From contig NZ_GL698434.1 in the NCBI RefSeq assembly GCF_000187265.1, positions 1 through 64,000 of the forward strand: 64,000 nucleotides of DNA, written 5' to 3'. A model generated the notes under the pieces. That model saw only the letters and a list, made by a program, of their open reading frames with translations, searched no databases and was not told where the DNA came from. A program made the position numbers and the translations under genes. This document shows, in pieces, positions 8,188 to 17,986 of this stretch. The DNA is from Streptococcus equinus ATCC 9812. Its GTDB lineage: Bacteria > Bacillota > Bacilli > Lactobacillales > Streptococcaceae. Within the stretch, counting starts at the first letter, position 1, and each line of letters opens with the position of its first letter.

Positions 8188-10359
8188 TTATTCTTTGTGA
8201 TCACGTAGATGTCCACCAAATGGTGAGTTGTGTTTGTGTTCGTGATTTTTTTCAGCTCTTTGTGGGCGTGGTAGCAACGCTTTCATTGAAGCATCGACAC
8301 GACCTTTATCGTCAACTTTAATGACTTTAACGTCTACTTCATCGCCAACTTCAAGAACATCTGAAACATTTGCTGTGCGTGTCCAAGCGATTTCTGAAAT
8401 GTGAACAAGGGCATCTGTTGTATCAAATAGATTTACAAATGCACCGAATTTTTCGATACGAACAACTTTAGCGTGGTAAACTTCACCAACTTTAGCTTCA
8501 CGAACTAAACCAGCAATGATTTCTTTAGCACGGTCGATAGCAGCTTGATCAGATGAGTAGATAGATACATTTCCTTCTTCGTCGATATCGATTTTAACGC
8601 CAGTTTCTTCGATGATTTTATCGATAGTTTCGCCACCTTTACCGATAACCACTTTGATTTTATCAACATCAATTTTAATAGTATCAATTTTTGGTGCTGT
8701 TGGAGCAAGGTGTGTACGAGGAGCTGGGATAGTTGCTTCAATCAAATCAAGAATTTCAAAACGAGCTTTCTTAGCTTGAGCTAGAGCTTCTTTCAAGATT
8801 TGCGGTGTAATACCTTCAATCTTGATATCCATTTGAAGAGCTGTAATACCTTCACGAGTACCAGCTACTTTGAAGTCCATATCGCCGAAATGATCTTCAA
8901 GACCTTGGATATCTGTCAAGATTGTGTAGTTGCTACCGTCTGAAATCAATCCCATGGCAATACCAGCAACTGGTGCTTTGATTGGCACACCACCAGCCAT
9001 AAGTGCAAGTGTACCAGCACAGATTGATGCTTGTGATGATGAACCATTTGATTCCAAAACTTCAGCAACTAGGCGGATAGCGTATGGGAATTCTTCAAGA
9101 CTTGGAAGAACTTGCGCAAGAGCACGTTCACCAAGAGCTCCGTGACCAATTTCACGACGACCTGGCGCACCATAACGTCCTGTTTCACCAACAGAGAATT
9201 GTGGGAAATTGTAGTGGTGCAAGAAACGTTTTTTGTACTCAGCACCAAGACCATCAACGATTTGAGTTTCACCCATTGGGGCAAGAGTCAAGACAGACAA
9301 AGCTTGAGTTTGTCCGCGTGTGAATAGACCTGAACCGTGAACTTTTGGTAAGAAATCAATTTCAGCATCCAATGGACGGATTTCGTCAACACGACGACCA
9401 TCAGGACGGATTTTATCTTCTGTAATCAAGCGACGCACTTCAGCGTGTTCCATTTGTTCAAGAATTTCAGCCACGTCACGCATGATTGTTTCGTAGTTTT
9501 CATCGTCAGCGTAGCGTTCTTCATAAACAGCAGTCACTTCTTCTTTGACAGCTTCTGTCGCTGCTTCACGCGCTTTTTTCTCTTCAACTTGAACAGCTTT
9601 TTGAAGATCTGCATTGTAAGCTGCAATGATTTCAGCTTGCAATTCTGGATCCACTTGAAGCAATTCAACTTCTGCTTTTTCTTTACCGACAGCTGCTACA
9701 ATTTCTTCTTGGAAAGCAATCAATTCTTGAACAGCCTCGTGACCTTTAAGAAGAGCTTCAAGCATAATATCTTCTGATAATTCTTTGGCACCAGATTCAA
9801 CCATGTTGATAGCTTCTTTTGTACCAGCAACAGTCAATTCAAGAAGAGATTTCTCTTTTTGTTCTTCTGATGGGTTGATGATGAATTCGCCATCGATGTA
9901 AGCAACTTGAACACCTGCGATTGGTCCGTTAAACGGAATATCTGAAATAGACAAAGCAAGTGAACTACCAAACATCGCAGCCATTGGTGCGCTAGCATCT
10001 TCGTCATATGAAAGAACAGTGTTGATAACTTGAACTTCGTTGCGGAAGCCTTCAGCAAACATTGGACGGATTGGACGGTCAATCAAGCGTGCTGTCAATG
10101 TTGCATCAGTTGTTGGACGACCTTCACGTTTGTTAAAACCACCAGGGAATTTTCCTGCGGCATACATTTTTTCTTCGTAGTTAACTTGAAGTGGGAAAAA
10201 GTCACCTGTAGACATCTTCTTAGACATAACAGCTGCACTAAGGACAGTTGATTCACCATAACGAATAACAGCTGCACCATTAGCTTGTTTAGCAACTTGA
10301 CCAATTTCAACAACAAGGGGACGACCTGCAAACGTTGTTTCAAAAGTTTGTTTTGACAT
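8188..10359 (-). CDS. pnp: Polyribonucleotide nucleotidyltransferase (PNPase)
   Basis: 3'-5' phosphorolytic exoribonuclease, 723 aa. Two RNase PH domains (about 10-140 and 315-540) are joined by an alpha-helical linker. A KH domain ([19 protein letters not shown], about 560) and an S1 domain ([21 protein letters not shown], about 625) follow. The active-site block [20 protein letters not shown] is present. The His-rich C-terminal tail after the S1 domain is common in streptococci. It is followed by the SseB-like gene after 36 bases. Confidence 0.98.
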   Translation of the reverse strand: MSKQTFETTFAGRPLVVEIGQVAKQANGAAVIRYGESTVLSAAVMSKKMSTGDFFPLQVNYEEKMYAAGKFPGGFNKREGRPTTDATLTARLIDRPIRPMFAEGFRNEVQVINTVLSYDEDASAPMAAMFGSSLALSISDIPFNGPIAGVQVAYIDGEFIINPSEEQKEKSLLELTVAGTKEAINMVESGAKELSEDIMLEALLKGHEAVQELIAFQEEIVAAVGKEKAEVELLQVDPELQAEIIAAYNADLQKAVQVEEKKAREAATEAVKEEVTAVYEERYADDENYETIMRDVAEILEQMEHAEVRRLITEDKIRPDGRRVDEIRPLDAEIDFLPKVHGSGLFTRGQTQALSVLTLAPMGETQIVDGLGAEYKKRFLHHYNFPQFSVGETGRYGAPGRREIGHGALGERALAQVLPSLEEFPYAIRLVAEVLESNGSSSQASICAGTLALMAGGVPIKAPVAGIAMGLISDGSNYTILTDIQGLEDHFGDMDFKVAGTREGITALQMDIKIEGITPQILKEALAQAKKARFEILDLIEATIPAPRTHLAPTAPKIDTIKIDVDKIKVVIGKGGETIDKIIEETGVKIDIDEEGNVSIYSSDQAAIDRAKEIIAGLVREAKVGEVYHAKVVRIEKFGAFVNLFDTTDALVHISEIAWTRTANVSDVLEVGDEVDVKVIKVDDKGRVDASMKALLPRPQRAEKNHEHKHNSPFGGHLRDHKE

Positions 10360-10518
10360 TTTTATTCCTCTAATATTTTATTTTGATACGTCTGTTTTCT
10401 ACAAAAACCAGTCTGTAAAAGACTTATAAACTCGTCTTTGCATAAAACCACGTATCTTCATTATTTTATCACATTTTATAGGAAATAGCAGAGCTTGTAG
10501 CATAGTTTTTTAAGAATC

Positions 10519-10550
10519 ATTAAAAAGCAGCTACAACTCAGTAACTGCTT
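10519..10550 (-). terminator. Terminator after GlsB-like gene
   Basis: AGCAGTTACTGA...GTAGCTGCT arms on the minus strand are followed by TTTTTAATG. The rest of 10360-10518 is AT-rich leader for pnp with no clear element. Confidence 0.6.
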
Positions 10551-10575
10551 CACTTTATAACGATTTACCAGACTA

Positions 10576-10806
10576 TTATCCAAAAAATAAATCAACTACA
10601 GCAATAACAATAATAGCTCCCAAAACAGAAGGTAAAATTGCCATATCTGCTAAAGTCGGTCCCCAATATCCAAATAAACTTTGCCCAACGAATGAACCAA
10701 CAAGACCTGCAAAAATATTATAAACACAGCCCATTGACTCACCTTTTTTCGTAATAGCGCCTGCCATCATCCCAATAAGCGCACCAACAATTAATGATCC
10801 AATCAT
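10576..10806 (-). CDS. GlsB/YeaQ/YmgE-family small membrane protein
   Basis: 76-aa protein with three hydrophobic segments rich in glycine: SLIVGALIGMMAGAITKKG, then IFAGLVGSFVGQSLFG, then ILPSVLGAIIVIAVVDLFF. These match the transglycosylase-associated (GlsB) family, small membrane proteins often induced by general stress. The ATG at 10806 follows AAAAGGAGAC. No operon partner; adhE upstream is separated by a strong terminator. Confidence 0.85.
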   Translation of the reverse strand: MIGSLIVGALIGMMAGAITKKGESMGCVYNIFAGLVGSFVGQSLFGYWGPTLADMAILPSVLGAIIVIAVVDLFFG

Positions 10807-10870
10807 AACAGTCTCCTTTTTTAAATATCTGACATATTTAGCTATTTCTTTACACCCACATTGTAGCATA

Positions 10871-10970
10871 AAAAAACAGTCCGGGGGACTGTTTTTTCTC
10901 GAGCCTGAGAATTCGAAGGCGAGTTAAGCCCTATGGACTGTTTTTTCTCGAGCTTAAAAATTCAAAACTA
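10871..10970 (-). terminator. adhE: adhE terminator with partly duplicated arm
   Basis: A perfect inverted repeat AAAAAACAGTCC (10871-10882) / GGACTGTTTTTT (10886-10897) works as a terminator in both directions. A second copy of GGACTGTTTTTTCTCGAGC starts 49 bases later (10886 versus 10935), and a weaker third echo follows near 10976. Bases 10971-11052 are otherwise featureless. Confidence 0.75.
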
Positions 10971-11052
10971 GATATGTTTTTTGAGTCTGAAAATTAATGA
11001 GCTATTAACAATTGACTGCTAAATATATCAACAATAATCTTTTCGTTTTTTC

Positions 11053-13734
11053 TTAGAACATATCAATCAACAATTGTTTCAACTCTGAAATATATGGTTG
11101 ACGTGGGTTTGCTGGTGTACATTGGTCATCGTAAGCAAGTGATGCCAATTTATCCACAGCTGCGTCAAAGGCTTCTTTGGTAACACCATTTGCAGAAAGA
11201 CGAGGCTCAACATCAACTGCTTTCATCAAAGCATCAATACGTTCGCAAAGTGCTTCAACCAATGCTGCATCATCTTTACCTTTAAGACCAAGGCTACGAG
11301 CAATATCAGCGTAGTCACGTTGTGCACGATATTCTTCATAACGTGGGAAGACTGAACGTTTTACATTTCCAGCCACACCATTGTAACGAATAACGTGTTG
11401 CATAGCGATTGAAATAGCTAGACCGTGTGGAAGACCAAATTCACCACCAGTTTTGTGTGCGATTGAGTGGTTAATACCTAGGAAGGCATTTGAGAAGGCC
11501 ATACCAGCAAGTGTTGCTGCGTAGTGCATATTTTCACGTGCTTGTTCACCACGAAGTGTTGGGTGTTTTGGATCATAGTTATATGAATCTTCCAAGTTTT
11601 CGATAACCAACTTGATAGCTTCAAGTGACCATGGACGAGTCAAATCAGATGCCATAACTGAAACATAAGATTCAAGGGCATGTGACAAAGTATCAAGACC
11701 AGATAGAGCAACTGTGCGTTTTGGCACTGTCATAACAAATTCTGGGTCTACGATAGCAACTTGTGGAGTCAATTCATAGTCAGTCAAAGGATATTTAACG
11801 TGAGTGTGGTCATCTGTAATAACAGCGTATGGTGTCACTTCTGAACCAGTACCAGATGTGGTTGGAATACAGAAGAGACGTGTTGCTGTTTGATGTTTAA
11901 ATTTCACGATACGTTTACGGATATCGATAAATTTTTGTTGCAAACGTAAGAAGAGCTCGCTGACATTTTCATAGCTGTCAAGGAAATCAGCTTCTTGGTC
12001 AAGTGAGTATTCATAGATATAACGTGCAATTTTAGCCGCATCAAGTGCTGAACCACCACCGACTGCAATAACTGTATCAGGTTTGAAATCACGCATTTGT
12101 TTTGCAATTTCAATTGTTTGACCAAGTGTTGGGTCTGGTTTGATAGTACCGTAAATTGATGTTGCAACTTTTTCATCACGCAATGCTAATTGAGCAAGAA
12201 CAGTATCAACAAAACCAAATTGAACCATTCCTGGGTCAGCAACGATTAAAGCACGTTGCATTGGTTCGTATTCATCTTGCAAGTAAGAGATAGCATTTTT
12301 TTCATAATATGTTTTTTCTGGTAGGCGAATCCATTGAGGACGGTTGCGACGTTTGGCAACTGTCTTAACATTTAAGAGATCGCCAGTTGAAAGATTGTGT
12401 GACAATGAATTTTTCCCCCATGATCCTGTTCCAAGTGTTAAGCTAGCTTTAAGTGCATCTGTGTAAACATCACCGATACCTCCGACTGAATCTGGTTGGT
12501 TAACCAAGACACGTGATGCTTTTACGGCATCTCCGTATTCAGCAACAAATGGATCTGCTTGAGAGCCAATTTGGATACCAGCATTGTGCCCTGCACCTTG
12601 GTAGTCAAGAAGTGCTTCGACAATTTCAACACCTTCGCTACGATCTTTAGCTTTGTAAATTGAAAGGAGTGGAGAAAGTTTTTCAGAAGAAAGTTTTTCA
12701 CCAATGTTTTTCTTGTCAAGTTCAAACAAGAGAACATCTTTTCCTTCTGGTAATTTCACGCCAGCTTGTTCACAAATCCAAGTCGCTGGCATACCAGCCA
12801 CTGGTCCATTAACACCATGGCGATCATTGAAGACAAAGTCTTCGATTTTTTTATAGTCCTTCTTAGGCACAAGGTAAGCACCTTTGTCTTGCATTTTTTG
12901 AAGCCATTCATCGTAAATAGGAGCTTCAACGACTGCAGAGTTTTCTGTGGCACAAATCATACCATTATCGAAACGTTTTGATAACAACAAATCTTCTACT
13001 GCACGGTCAACGTTAGCTGTTGCATCAACGTAGATAGCACCGTTACCAGCACCAACACCCATTGATGGGTTACCTGATTTAAGAGCGGCATTTACCATAC
13101 CAGGTCCACCAGTTGCCAAGATAGAAGCAATTTTCGGATTTTGAATCAATGCTGATGTGTTTGCAAGAGATGGTGTTTCAATCCATTGAACAATGTTTTC
13201 TGGTGCACCAGCTTTAACAGCAGCGTCGTAAAGAATTTGTGCTGCGTGTGCTGAACATTTTTGCGCTTGTGGGTGGAAGGCAAAGACAATTGCATTACGT
13301 GTCTTCAACGCAACCAAAATCTTGAACATTGTTGTTGAAGTTGGGTTAGTTGTTGGAACAATACCAGCCAAGACACCAAGTGGTGCTGCAATTTGGATAC
13401 TTCCTGAAACTTTATCTTCCCCAATAATACCTACTGTTTTTTCGTTTTTAATACGTTCGTAAACGTACTCAGTAGCAAAGTGGTTTTTAATATCCTTATC
13501 CTCAACGACACCACGACCTGTTTCTGCATGAGCTTCTTTTGCCAATTCAAGTGAAGCTTCTGAACCTGCAAGAGCCATAGCTGCGACAATGTTATCAACT
13601 TGTTCTTGTGAATAAGTTGCATAAACACGTTCAGCTTCAAGAGCTTTTTCGACAAGAGCTCCTGTGTACTGTTGAGCCAATTCTTCTGCACTCAACTCGT
13701 TATTCCTTACATCTGCATTTGTTGCTTTAGCCAT
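11053..13734 (-). CDS. adhE: Bifunctional acetaldehyde-CoA / alcohol dehydrogenase
   Basis: 893-aa fermentative enzyme reducing acetyl-CoA to acetaldehyde and then ethanol, re-oxidising two NADH. The N-terminal ALDH domain (about 1-450) has the catalytic Cys in FDNGMICATENSAV. The C-terminal iron-dependent ADH domain (about 460-893) has VGGGSALDAAKIARYI, the metal-binding HALESYVS and HSIAHKTGGEFGLPHG. The ATG at 13734 is used because it follows a strong AGGAGG; the 14 upstream codons are non-family. The Rex-type operator on its promoter fits NADH-responsive control. AdhE forms spirosomes in related bacteria. Confidence 0.97.
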   Translation of the reverse strand: MAKATNADVRNNELSAEELAQQYTGALVEKALEAERVYATYSQEQVDNIVAAMALAGSEASLELAKEAHAETGRGVVEDKDIKNHFATEYVYERIKNEKTVGIIGEDKVSGSIQIAAPLGVLAGIVPTTNPTSTTMFKILVALKTRNAIVFAFHPQAQKCSAHAAQILYDAAVKAGAPENIVQWIETPSLANTSALIQNPKIASILATGGPGMVNAALKSGNPSMGVGAGNGAIYVDATANVDRAVEDLLLSKRFDNGMICATENSAVVEAPIYDEWLQKMQDKGAYLVPKKDYKKIEDFVFNDRHGVNGPVAGMPATWICEQAGVKLPEGKDVLLFELDKKNIGEKLSSEKLSPLLSIYKAKDRSEGVEIVEALLDYQGAGHNAGIQIGSQADPFVAEYGDAVKASRVLVNQPDSVGGIGDVYTDALKASLTLGTGSWGKNSLSHNLSTGDLLNVKTVAKRRNRPQWIRLPEKTYYEKNAISYLQDEYEPMQRALIVADPGMVQFGFVDTVLAQLALRDEKVATSIYGTIKPDPTLGQTIEIAKQMRDFKPDTVIAVGGGSALDAAKIARYIYEYSLDQEADFLDSYENVSELFLRLQQKFIDIRKRIVKFKHQTATRLFCIPTTSGTGSEVTPYAVITDDHTHVKYPLTDYELTPQVAIVDPEFVMTVPKRTVALSGLDTLSHALESYVSVMASDLTRPWSLEAIKLVIENLEDSYNYDPKHPTLRGEQARENMHYAATLAGMAFSNAFLGINHSIAHKTGGEFGLPHGLAISIAMQHVIRYNGVAGNVKRSVFPRYEEYRAQRDYADIARSLGLKGKDDAALVEALCERIDALMKAVDVEPRLSANGVTKEAFDAAVDKLASLAYDDQCTPANPRQPYISELKQLLIDMF

Positions 13735-13926
13735 TAAGAAAACCTCCTTATAAGTACCCTTAAATAAGTGCCTCATTTTTTAAGAAGAACTATATTAATG
13801 ATTGATACTTAAATAAAAACACGACTGTATAGTCTGAAATTCCAAAACTCAACGTCATTATTTGAGGTCTTCTTCCTTACATAAACTACACAAAATCAAA
13901 AGTTAAATTCTTTAATCATCATATCA

Positions 13927-13975
13927 TTGTGATATTCTTCACCAACTATATTAGACCTTTTTCAAAAAAAGTCAA
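13927..13975 (-). promoter_or_regulatory. adhE promoter with Rex-type operator
   Basis: Minus-strand -35 TTGACT lies at 13970-13975, with -10 candidates TAATAT (13948-13953, 16-bp spacer) and TATAGT (13945-13950). Directly downstream is an 18-bp dyad TTGTGA-N6-TCACCA (13927-13944), one mismatch from the Rex consensus arms TTGTGA/TCACAA. Rex would repress by sitting on the start site and leave when NADH is high. The remaining leader and 13976-14130 contain no gene. Confidence 0.72.
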
Positions 13976-14132
13976 GTATTTTTTGTAAGCTTTTTCATTT
14001 TTATTACAAAAGTAATGTAAAGGGATACAAACATAAATGACTATTTTCCTTTTAAACTAATGTTTTTTTCACTTTTATATTTTCACATTATTCAAAAACT
14101 CATTTTCATTAAAAATCATTTTCAAATAAAAC

Positions 14133-14165
14133 AAAAAAACTTCTTGGAAATTCCAAGAAGTTTTT
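14133..14165 (-). terminator. rpsO terminator
   Basis: Long inverted repeat AACTTCTTGGAA/TTCCAAGAAGTT on the minus strand followed by a T-run, 20 bases past the rpsO stop. Confidence 0.9.
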
Positions 14166-14183
14166 CTTTGGTTTTGCGTCAGA

Positions 14184-14453
14184 TTAACGACGAAGACCAA
14201 GTGATGCGATCAATTCGCGGTAACGGTTAACGTCTGTGCGGCGAAGGTATGCCAACAAGTTACGACGGTGACCGATTTTTTTCATCAAACCACGGTAAGT
14301 TGCGTGGTCTTTTTTGTGTTGTTTGATGTGTTCGTTAAGGTGGTTGATTTCCCAAGTAAGAACAGCTACTTGAACTTCAACTGAACCTGTGTCACCTTCG
14401 TGACGTGCGTATTGAGCGATGATTTCATTTTTTTTCTCTTTTGAGATTGCCAT
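14184..14453 (-). CDS. rpsO: 30S ribosomal protein S15
   Basis: Small-subunit protein S15, 89 aa, the standard length. [33 protein letters not shown] and [12 protein letters not shown] are signature blocks for 16S rRNA binding. It is monocistronic here, with its own promoter, a structured leader and a terminator. In many bacteria S15 binds its own mRNA leader. Confidence 0.98.
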   Translation of the reverse strand: MAISKEKKNEIIAQYARHEGDTGSVEVQVAVLTWEINHLNEHIKQHKKDHATYRGLMKKIGHRRNLLAYLRRTDVNRYRELIASLGLRR

Positions 14454-14460
14454 AATTTTT

Positions 14461-14537
14461 CTCCTTTATATTGCTTCATCCGAGTGGTAGGTTTTTGGCG
14501 GATCCTACGACCAAGAAGAAGTTACTTGTCTTACGAC
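14461..14537 (-). ncRNA. Candidate S15 autoregulatory leader with pseudoknot
   Basis: The rpsO 5' leader shows a hairpin with stem GUAGG (14504-14508) and CCUAC (14487-14491). Its loop has AUCCG (14499-14503), complementary to CGGAU (14478-14482) just downstream, which makes an H-type pseudoknot. It ends 13 bases before the GGAG ribosome site. An upstream small hairpin UGUC-GUAA-GACA is also present. S15 autoregulation through leader RNA, including a pseudoknot in E. coli, is established. The exact class here is inferred. Confidence 0.68.
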
Positions 14538-14544
14538 AGTCCTT

Positions 14545-14574
14545 ATTGTAGCAGATTAAATCTAGTTTTGTCAA
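14545..14574 (-). promoter_or_regulatory. rpsO promoter
   Basis: Minus-strand TTGACA (14569-14574), an 18-bp spacer and TACAAT (14545-14550). Confidence 0.8.
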
Positions 14575-14610
14575 AGGTTTTCCCTTAATTTAACAAGACT
14601 TTAACCCAAA

Positions 14611-15774
14611 TTAGTTTTTCTTTGAAAAACGTGTTTTTACAATCAAACCTAAGCAAATAATCAAACTGATAACAGCGTAGATGACAAAGGCAAATCCTGG
14701 TTGTGGGTTAAATTGTGAGAAGAGATTCAAGACAATAGCTGAGCTAGCACCACCAAGGTTACAGAAAATCAAAATAAGTGTTGTCGCATTTCCAATCAAT
14801 TGAGGTGAGATGTTATTTGAAACGTCACTGAAGACACATGTCACCACAATACTATACCAGAAACCTGATAACATTGCTCCAAGTAGCATAATCCAAAGAT
14901 TATTAGCAAATCCTACCATAAATAGACCAAGAGCAAATGGAAGCATTGAAATGGTAATCAAATTTTTGCTAAAGCGACCAAGTAATCCCTCAAAACAAAT
15001 TCCTGAAAGAATTCCCATAAGCATCATACCACTCAAGATTAAGCTAGCTTGACGTGGGCTTCCAAGATGTAATTGGTCAACAATCACTGGAATACGTAAA
15101 CTGTTTGCACTGTTAATGTTAATAACAAATCCAGCCAATAATGATAGTCCAACAATATATAAAATATCTTCTTTGCTAAATTTAGCACGAGTCTCACTAT
15201 GCTGAACTTCTTCTACTTCAACGTTAGGTTTTGGAGCAAAAATAAGATAAAACGCAAGAATTGGCAAGGCAAATAGATAGACGCTAAATGTCCATGTCCA
15301 ACCAAGAGTTACAATGAAACCTACAATCACTGTTAAAAGGGCATTACCAATGATTTCAAATGAACCACGAAGCCCCAACATTTGAGCACGTTCATTGCCA
15401 ACATAAGTTTCACTAATGATACTAATCGCACGAGAATTGATTAGACCAATACCAATACCAAGTAAAATACGTGAGACAACTACTAATGAATAGCTGTGCA
15501 AAAGAACTGGCATACTTCCGCCAAATGCGACCAAAAGTAAACCAAGAATAATACTAGCTCTCTCAGAAAGGAATCGGTCAATAATCGGATTAAGCAAAAG
15601 CATTGCTAAAATAACAAATGATGACATTGAAAATAGAAATTCAACTTGACTTGCAGCATAACCTTGCTTAGCAAAAGTCGTAATCATTTGCGGTAAAGCT
15701 GTCGACGGAGATAGCGTCGAAATCAGCATTAAAGATAAAGATAGGAGACTAAATTTCTCCAAAAGTGTTTTCAT
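14611..15774 (-). CDS. MFS transporter, drug or metabolite efflux type
   Basis: 387-aa membrane protein with about 12 hydrophobic segments and a central cytoplasmic loop near residue 195 (FAPKPNVEVEEVQHSE). The loop after the second segment reads LNPIIDRFLSERASIILG, the MFS motif A region. RILLGIGIGLINSRAIS follows in helix 4. The substrate cannot be read from sequence. It diverges from a Crp/Fnr-type regulator 91 bases away, which may control it, an arrangement common for efflux pumps. Confidence 0.85.
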   Translation of the reverse strand: MKTLLEKFSLLSLSLMLISTLSPSTALPQMITTFAKQGYAASQVEFLFSMSSFVILAMLLLNPIIDRFLSERASIILGLLLVAFGGSMPVLLHSYSLVVVSRILLGIGIGLINSRAISIISETYVGNERAQMLGLRGSFEIIGNALLTVIVGFIVTLGWTWTFSVYLFALPILAFYLIFAPKPNVEVEEVQHSETRAKFSKEDILYIVGLSLLAGFVININSANSLRIPVIVDQLHLGSPRQASLILSGMMLMGILSGICFEGLLGRFSKNLITISMLPFALGLFMVGFANNLWIMLLGAMLSGFWYSIVVTCVFSDVSNNISPQLIGNATTLILIFCNLGGASSAIVLNLFSQFNPQPGFAFVIYAVISLIICLGLIVKTRFSKKN

Positions 15775-15865
15775 AGAAACTCCTTACTTGTTTTTTTCAT
15801 CAAATCCAGTATAATCAAAGTTAGCGTATAAAAATAGGACTTATGTCACAACAAAGGAGGTCTGT

Positions 15866-16510
15866 GTGACTTTAGAAAAATATATTCAAGAATATCAACT
15901 TGAAAGAATCTTTCCCAAGCACTATTTTGACAAATTACAAATCCGTGAGCTAGCTGCTGGAGATGCGATTTGTCACCAAGGAGAAGCTTTAACAGCACTC
16001 TCTTATTTTGCTAAAGGAAAACTAAAAATCGTTCGACGTTTATTTAACGGCAAAGAACACATTTTAGATATTAAAGAAAAACCAACTTTAATCGGAGATA
16101 TTGAATTGCTAACAAATCAACCTATCGTATCTTCAGTCGTTGCACTTGAAGATACCTTGGTTATCCAACTTCCTCTAACAGGAATCCGCGACGAATTGTT
16201 AGCTGATAATGACTTGCTTTTAAACCTCAGCAAAGGGCTCGCACAATCACTCTACGAGCAAAATATCCGTGCCTCAACAAATCTGAATTACACGCTTAAA
16301 GAACGCCTAGCAACACACATCCTAGCTGTCGAAGACAAAGGAGTCTTCAGACTAGAATTAACCAGTCTTGCTGATTCATTTAGCGTCAGCTATCGCCACT
16401 TGCTTCGCGTGATTCACGAATTCATCGATTCAGGAATCATCGAAAAACGTCGCCCCTATTATTACATCAAAGATATGAAGAAACTTATCGACTTGAAGAT
16501 TACTAACTAA
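15866..16510 (+). CDS. Crp/Fnr-family transcriptional regulator (YeiL-like)
   Basis: 214-aa regulator. The N-terminal cyclic-nucleotide-binding fold runs about 20-130 (REL..GDAICHQGEALTALSYFAKGKLKIV). The C-terminal winged helix (LERLATHILA, then SLADSFSVSYRHLLRVIHEFIDSGII) has the recognition helix. Only one Cys lies in the sensor region, so an Fnr-type Fe-S cluster is unlikely. The start is GTG at 15866 after AAAGGAGG. The divergent MFS gene is the obvious candidate target. The signal is unknown. Confidence 0.82.
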   Translation: MTLEKYIQEYQLERIFPKHYFDKLQIRELAAGDAICHQGEALTALSYFAKGKLKIVRRLFNGKEHILDIKEKPTLIGDIELLTNQPIVSSVVALEDTLVIQLPLTGIRDELLADNDLLLNLSKGLAQSLYEQNIRASTNLNYTLKERLATHILAVEDKGVFRLELTSLADSFSVSYRHLLRVIHEFIDSGIIEKRRPYYYIKDMKKLIDLKITN

Positions 16511-16542
16511 GCCAATAACTTTCTCGTTAAGCATTTTTATGC

Positions 16543-16548
16543 TATAGT
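16543..16548 (+). promoter_or_regulatory. Extended -10 of def
   Basis: TATAGT preceded by TG one base upstream, 28 bases before the def ATG. No strong -35 was seen. Confidence 0.4.
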
Positions 16549-16576
16549 GTTATATAGAATAATTAGAGGAGAAACT

Positions 16577-17191
16577 ATGTCAGTTATTGAAAAACTAGCA
16601 AAACCAAGTCATTTAATCAATATGAATGATATTATTCGCGAAGGTCACCCAACTTTGCGTCAAGTTTGTGACGACGTCACATTCCCTTTATCTGATGAAG
16701 AAATCATTTTGGGTGAAAAAATGATGCAGTTCTTGAAAAATTCACAAGATCCTGTAACTGCTGAAAAAATGGGCTTGCGCGGCGGTGTTGGACTTGCAGC
16801 ACCTCAATTGAACGTTTCAAAACGAATCATTGCCGTTCTTGTTCCAAATATGGAAGACAAAGATGGTAACCCACCAAAAGAAGCTTACAGCTTGCAAGAA
16901 GTTATGTACAATCCAAAAGTTGTTGCTCACTCAGTTCAAGACGCTGCTCTTGCTGATGGTGAAGGTTGCTTGTCTGTTGACCGTGTCGTTGAAGGATACG
17001 TTGTTCGTCATTCACGTGTGACTGTTGAATACTTCAACAAAAACGGTGAAAAACACCGCGTCAAACTTAAAGGTTACAACTCCATCGTTGTCCAACACGA
17101 AATCGACCACACAAACGGTATCATGTTCTACGACCGCATCGATGAAAAAAATCCATTTGCCGTTAAAGATGGCATGCTAATTGTTGAATAA
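16577..17191 (+). CDS. def: Peptide deformylase
   Basis: Metal-dependent enzyme removing the formyl group from nascent proteins, 204 aa as usual for Gram-positive type 2 PDFs. Motif 1 [10 protein letters not shown], motif 2 EGCLSVD (Cys metal ligand) and motif 3 QHEIDHTNG (two His ligands and the catalytic Glu) are all present. The frame is open 10 codons earlier, but the ATG at 16577 follows AGAGGAGAAAC and matches the family start. Confidence 0.97.
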   Translation: MSVIEKLAKPSHLINMNDIIREGHPTLRQVCDDVTFPLSDEEIILGEKMMQFLKNSQDPVTAEKMGLRGGVGLAAPQLNVSKRIIAVLVPNMEDKDGNPPKEAYSLQEVMYNPKVVAHSVQDAALADGEGCLSVDRVVEGYVVRHSRVTVEYFNKNGEKHRVKLKGYNSIVVQHEIDHTNGIMFYDRIDEKNPFAVKDGMLIVE

Positions 17192-17195
17192 ACTA

Positions 17196-17264
17196 AAAAG
17201 AGAGGATTTTCTCTCTTTTTTTGTGACTAAAAAAGCCTAGGATGTTAAAATCCTAGGCCTTTTA
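17196..17264. terminator. Two tandem terminator hairpins after def
   Basis: AAAGAGAG/CTCTCTTT at 17198-17218 followed by T7 serves def. A second perfect stem GCCTAGGAT/ATCCTAGGC at 17235-17258 has A-runs on one side and T-runs on the other and could work from either strand. Bases 17265-17380 hold no gene. Confidence 0.8.
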
Positions 17265-17380
17265 TATCTCACAGTTTTTGATATTGAAAGGCTAAACCAA
17301 TATGACTGTGATAAAGGTGAGCTAAGCTTAAATAGGAAAAGCTGACTCACCTATGGATTTGTTAAATGGTAAAACTTAGA

Positions 17381-17926
17381 TTAATCAAGCGCAGCAAGAA
17401 GTGCTTGAGCTTGTTTGTCAAGGTTAGCAAGAACCTCATCAGTTGCGATAAATTTACCATCTACCCATGCAGAATCGTTCACACGTGTTGTTGTAATTTC
17501 ATCAACAAATTTTGTGCGGATGAATGGGAACAAAGCACGGTAAGCATCGGCTACAGCTTCGTGCCCACCATTTGCAAGGATAGAAACAGTTGTTACTTTT
17601 TCATTAAGAGCAGATGGACCAGTTGGGTCTGAAAGATCAAGCGCTCGGCTCAACCAGTCAAGCAAGTTCTTCACTGAACCAGGAATCGCAAAGTTATAAA
17701 CTGGTGAGAAGACCCAGATAGCGTCTGCTGCAAGAACTGCTTCACGCGCAGCTTGAACAGAAGCTGGAATATCAGCTTCCAAATCTTGTGAAAAGACCGG
17801 AACCTGTGACCAGTCTAGGTATGATACTTCTGCTTTGCCTTCAAGAGCTTTTTCTGCATTTTGAGCAAATTGTTGGTCAAATGAACCTTGACGCAATGAA
17901 CCTACGATAAATAGAATTTTTTTCAT
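17381..17926 (-). CDS. NADPH-dependent FMN reductase family oxidoreductase
   Basis: 181-aa flavodoxin-fold protein. The phosphate-binding loop is LFIVGSLRQGSFDQQFA, and the flavin-contacting block is FSPVYNFAIPGSVKNLLDWLSRAL, both typical of the FMN_red family (azo- or quinone-reductase-like). The substrate is unknown. It lies next to a MarR regulator on the same strand, and a palindrome in between suggests direct control. This is a common redox- or quinone-response pairing. Confidence 0.85.
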   Translation of the reverse strand: MKKILFIVGSLRQGSFDQQFAQNAEKALEGKAEVSYLDWSQVPVFSQDLEADIPASVQAAREAVLAADAIWVFSPVYNFAIPGSVKNLLDWLSRALDLSDPTGPSALNEKVTTVSILANGGHEAVADAYRALFPFIRTKFVDEITTTRVNDSAWVDGKFIATDEVLANLDKQAQALLAALD

Positions 17927-17986
17927 GATAATTCTCCTTTTAAAGATTAGCTATAGTAATGATATTAATTGATAGGATTGATATTT

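Noticed and set aside
9445-9777. 110-codon plus-strand frame inside pnp
   Set aside because: Phe/Ser/Cys-rich antisense shadow of the PNPase linker, with no RBS.
13945-14130. Small RNA gene in the long adhE upstream region
   Set aside because: Apart from the promoter and Rex site the sequence is AT-rich with no stable stem or terminator of its own.
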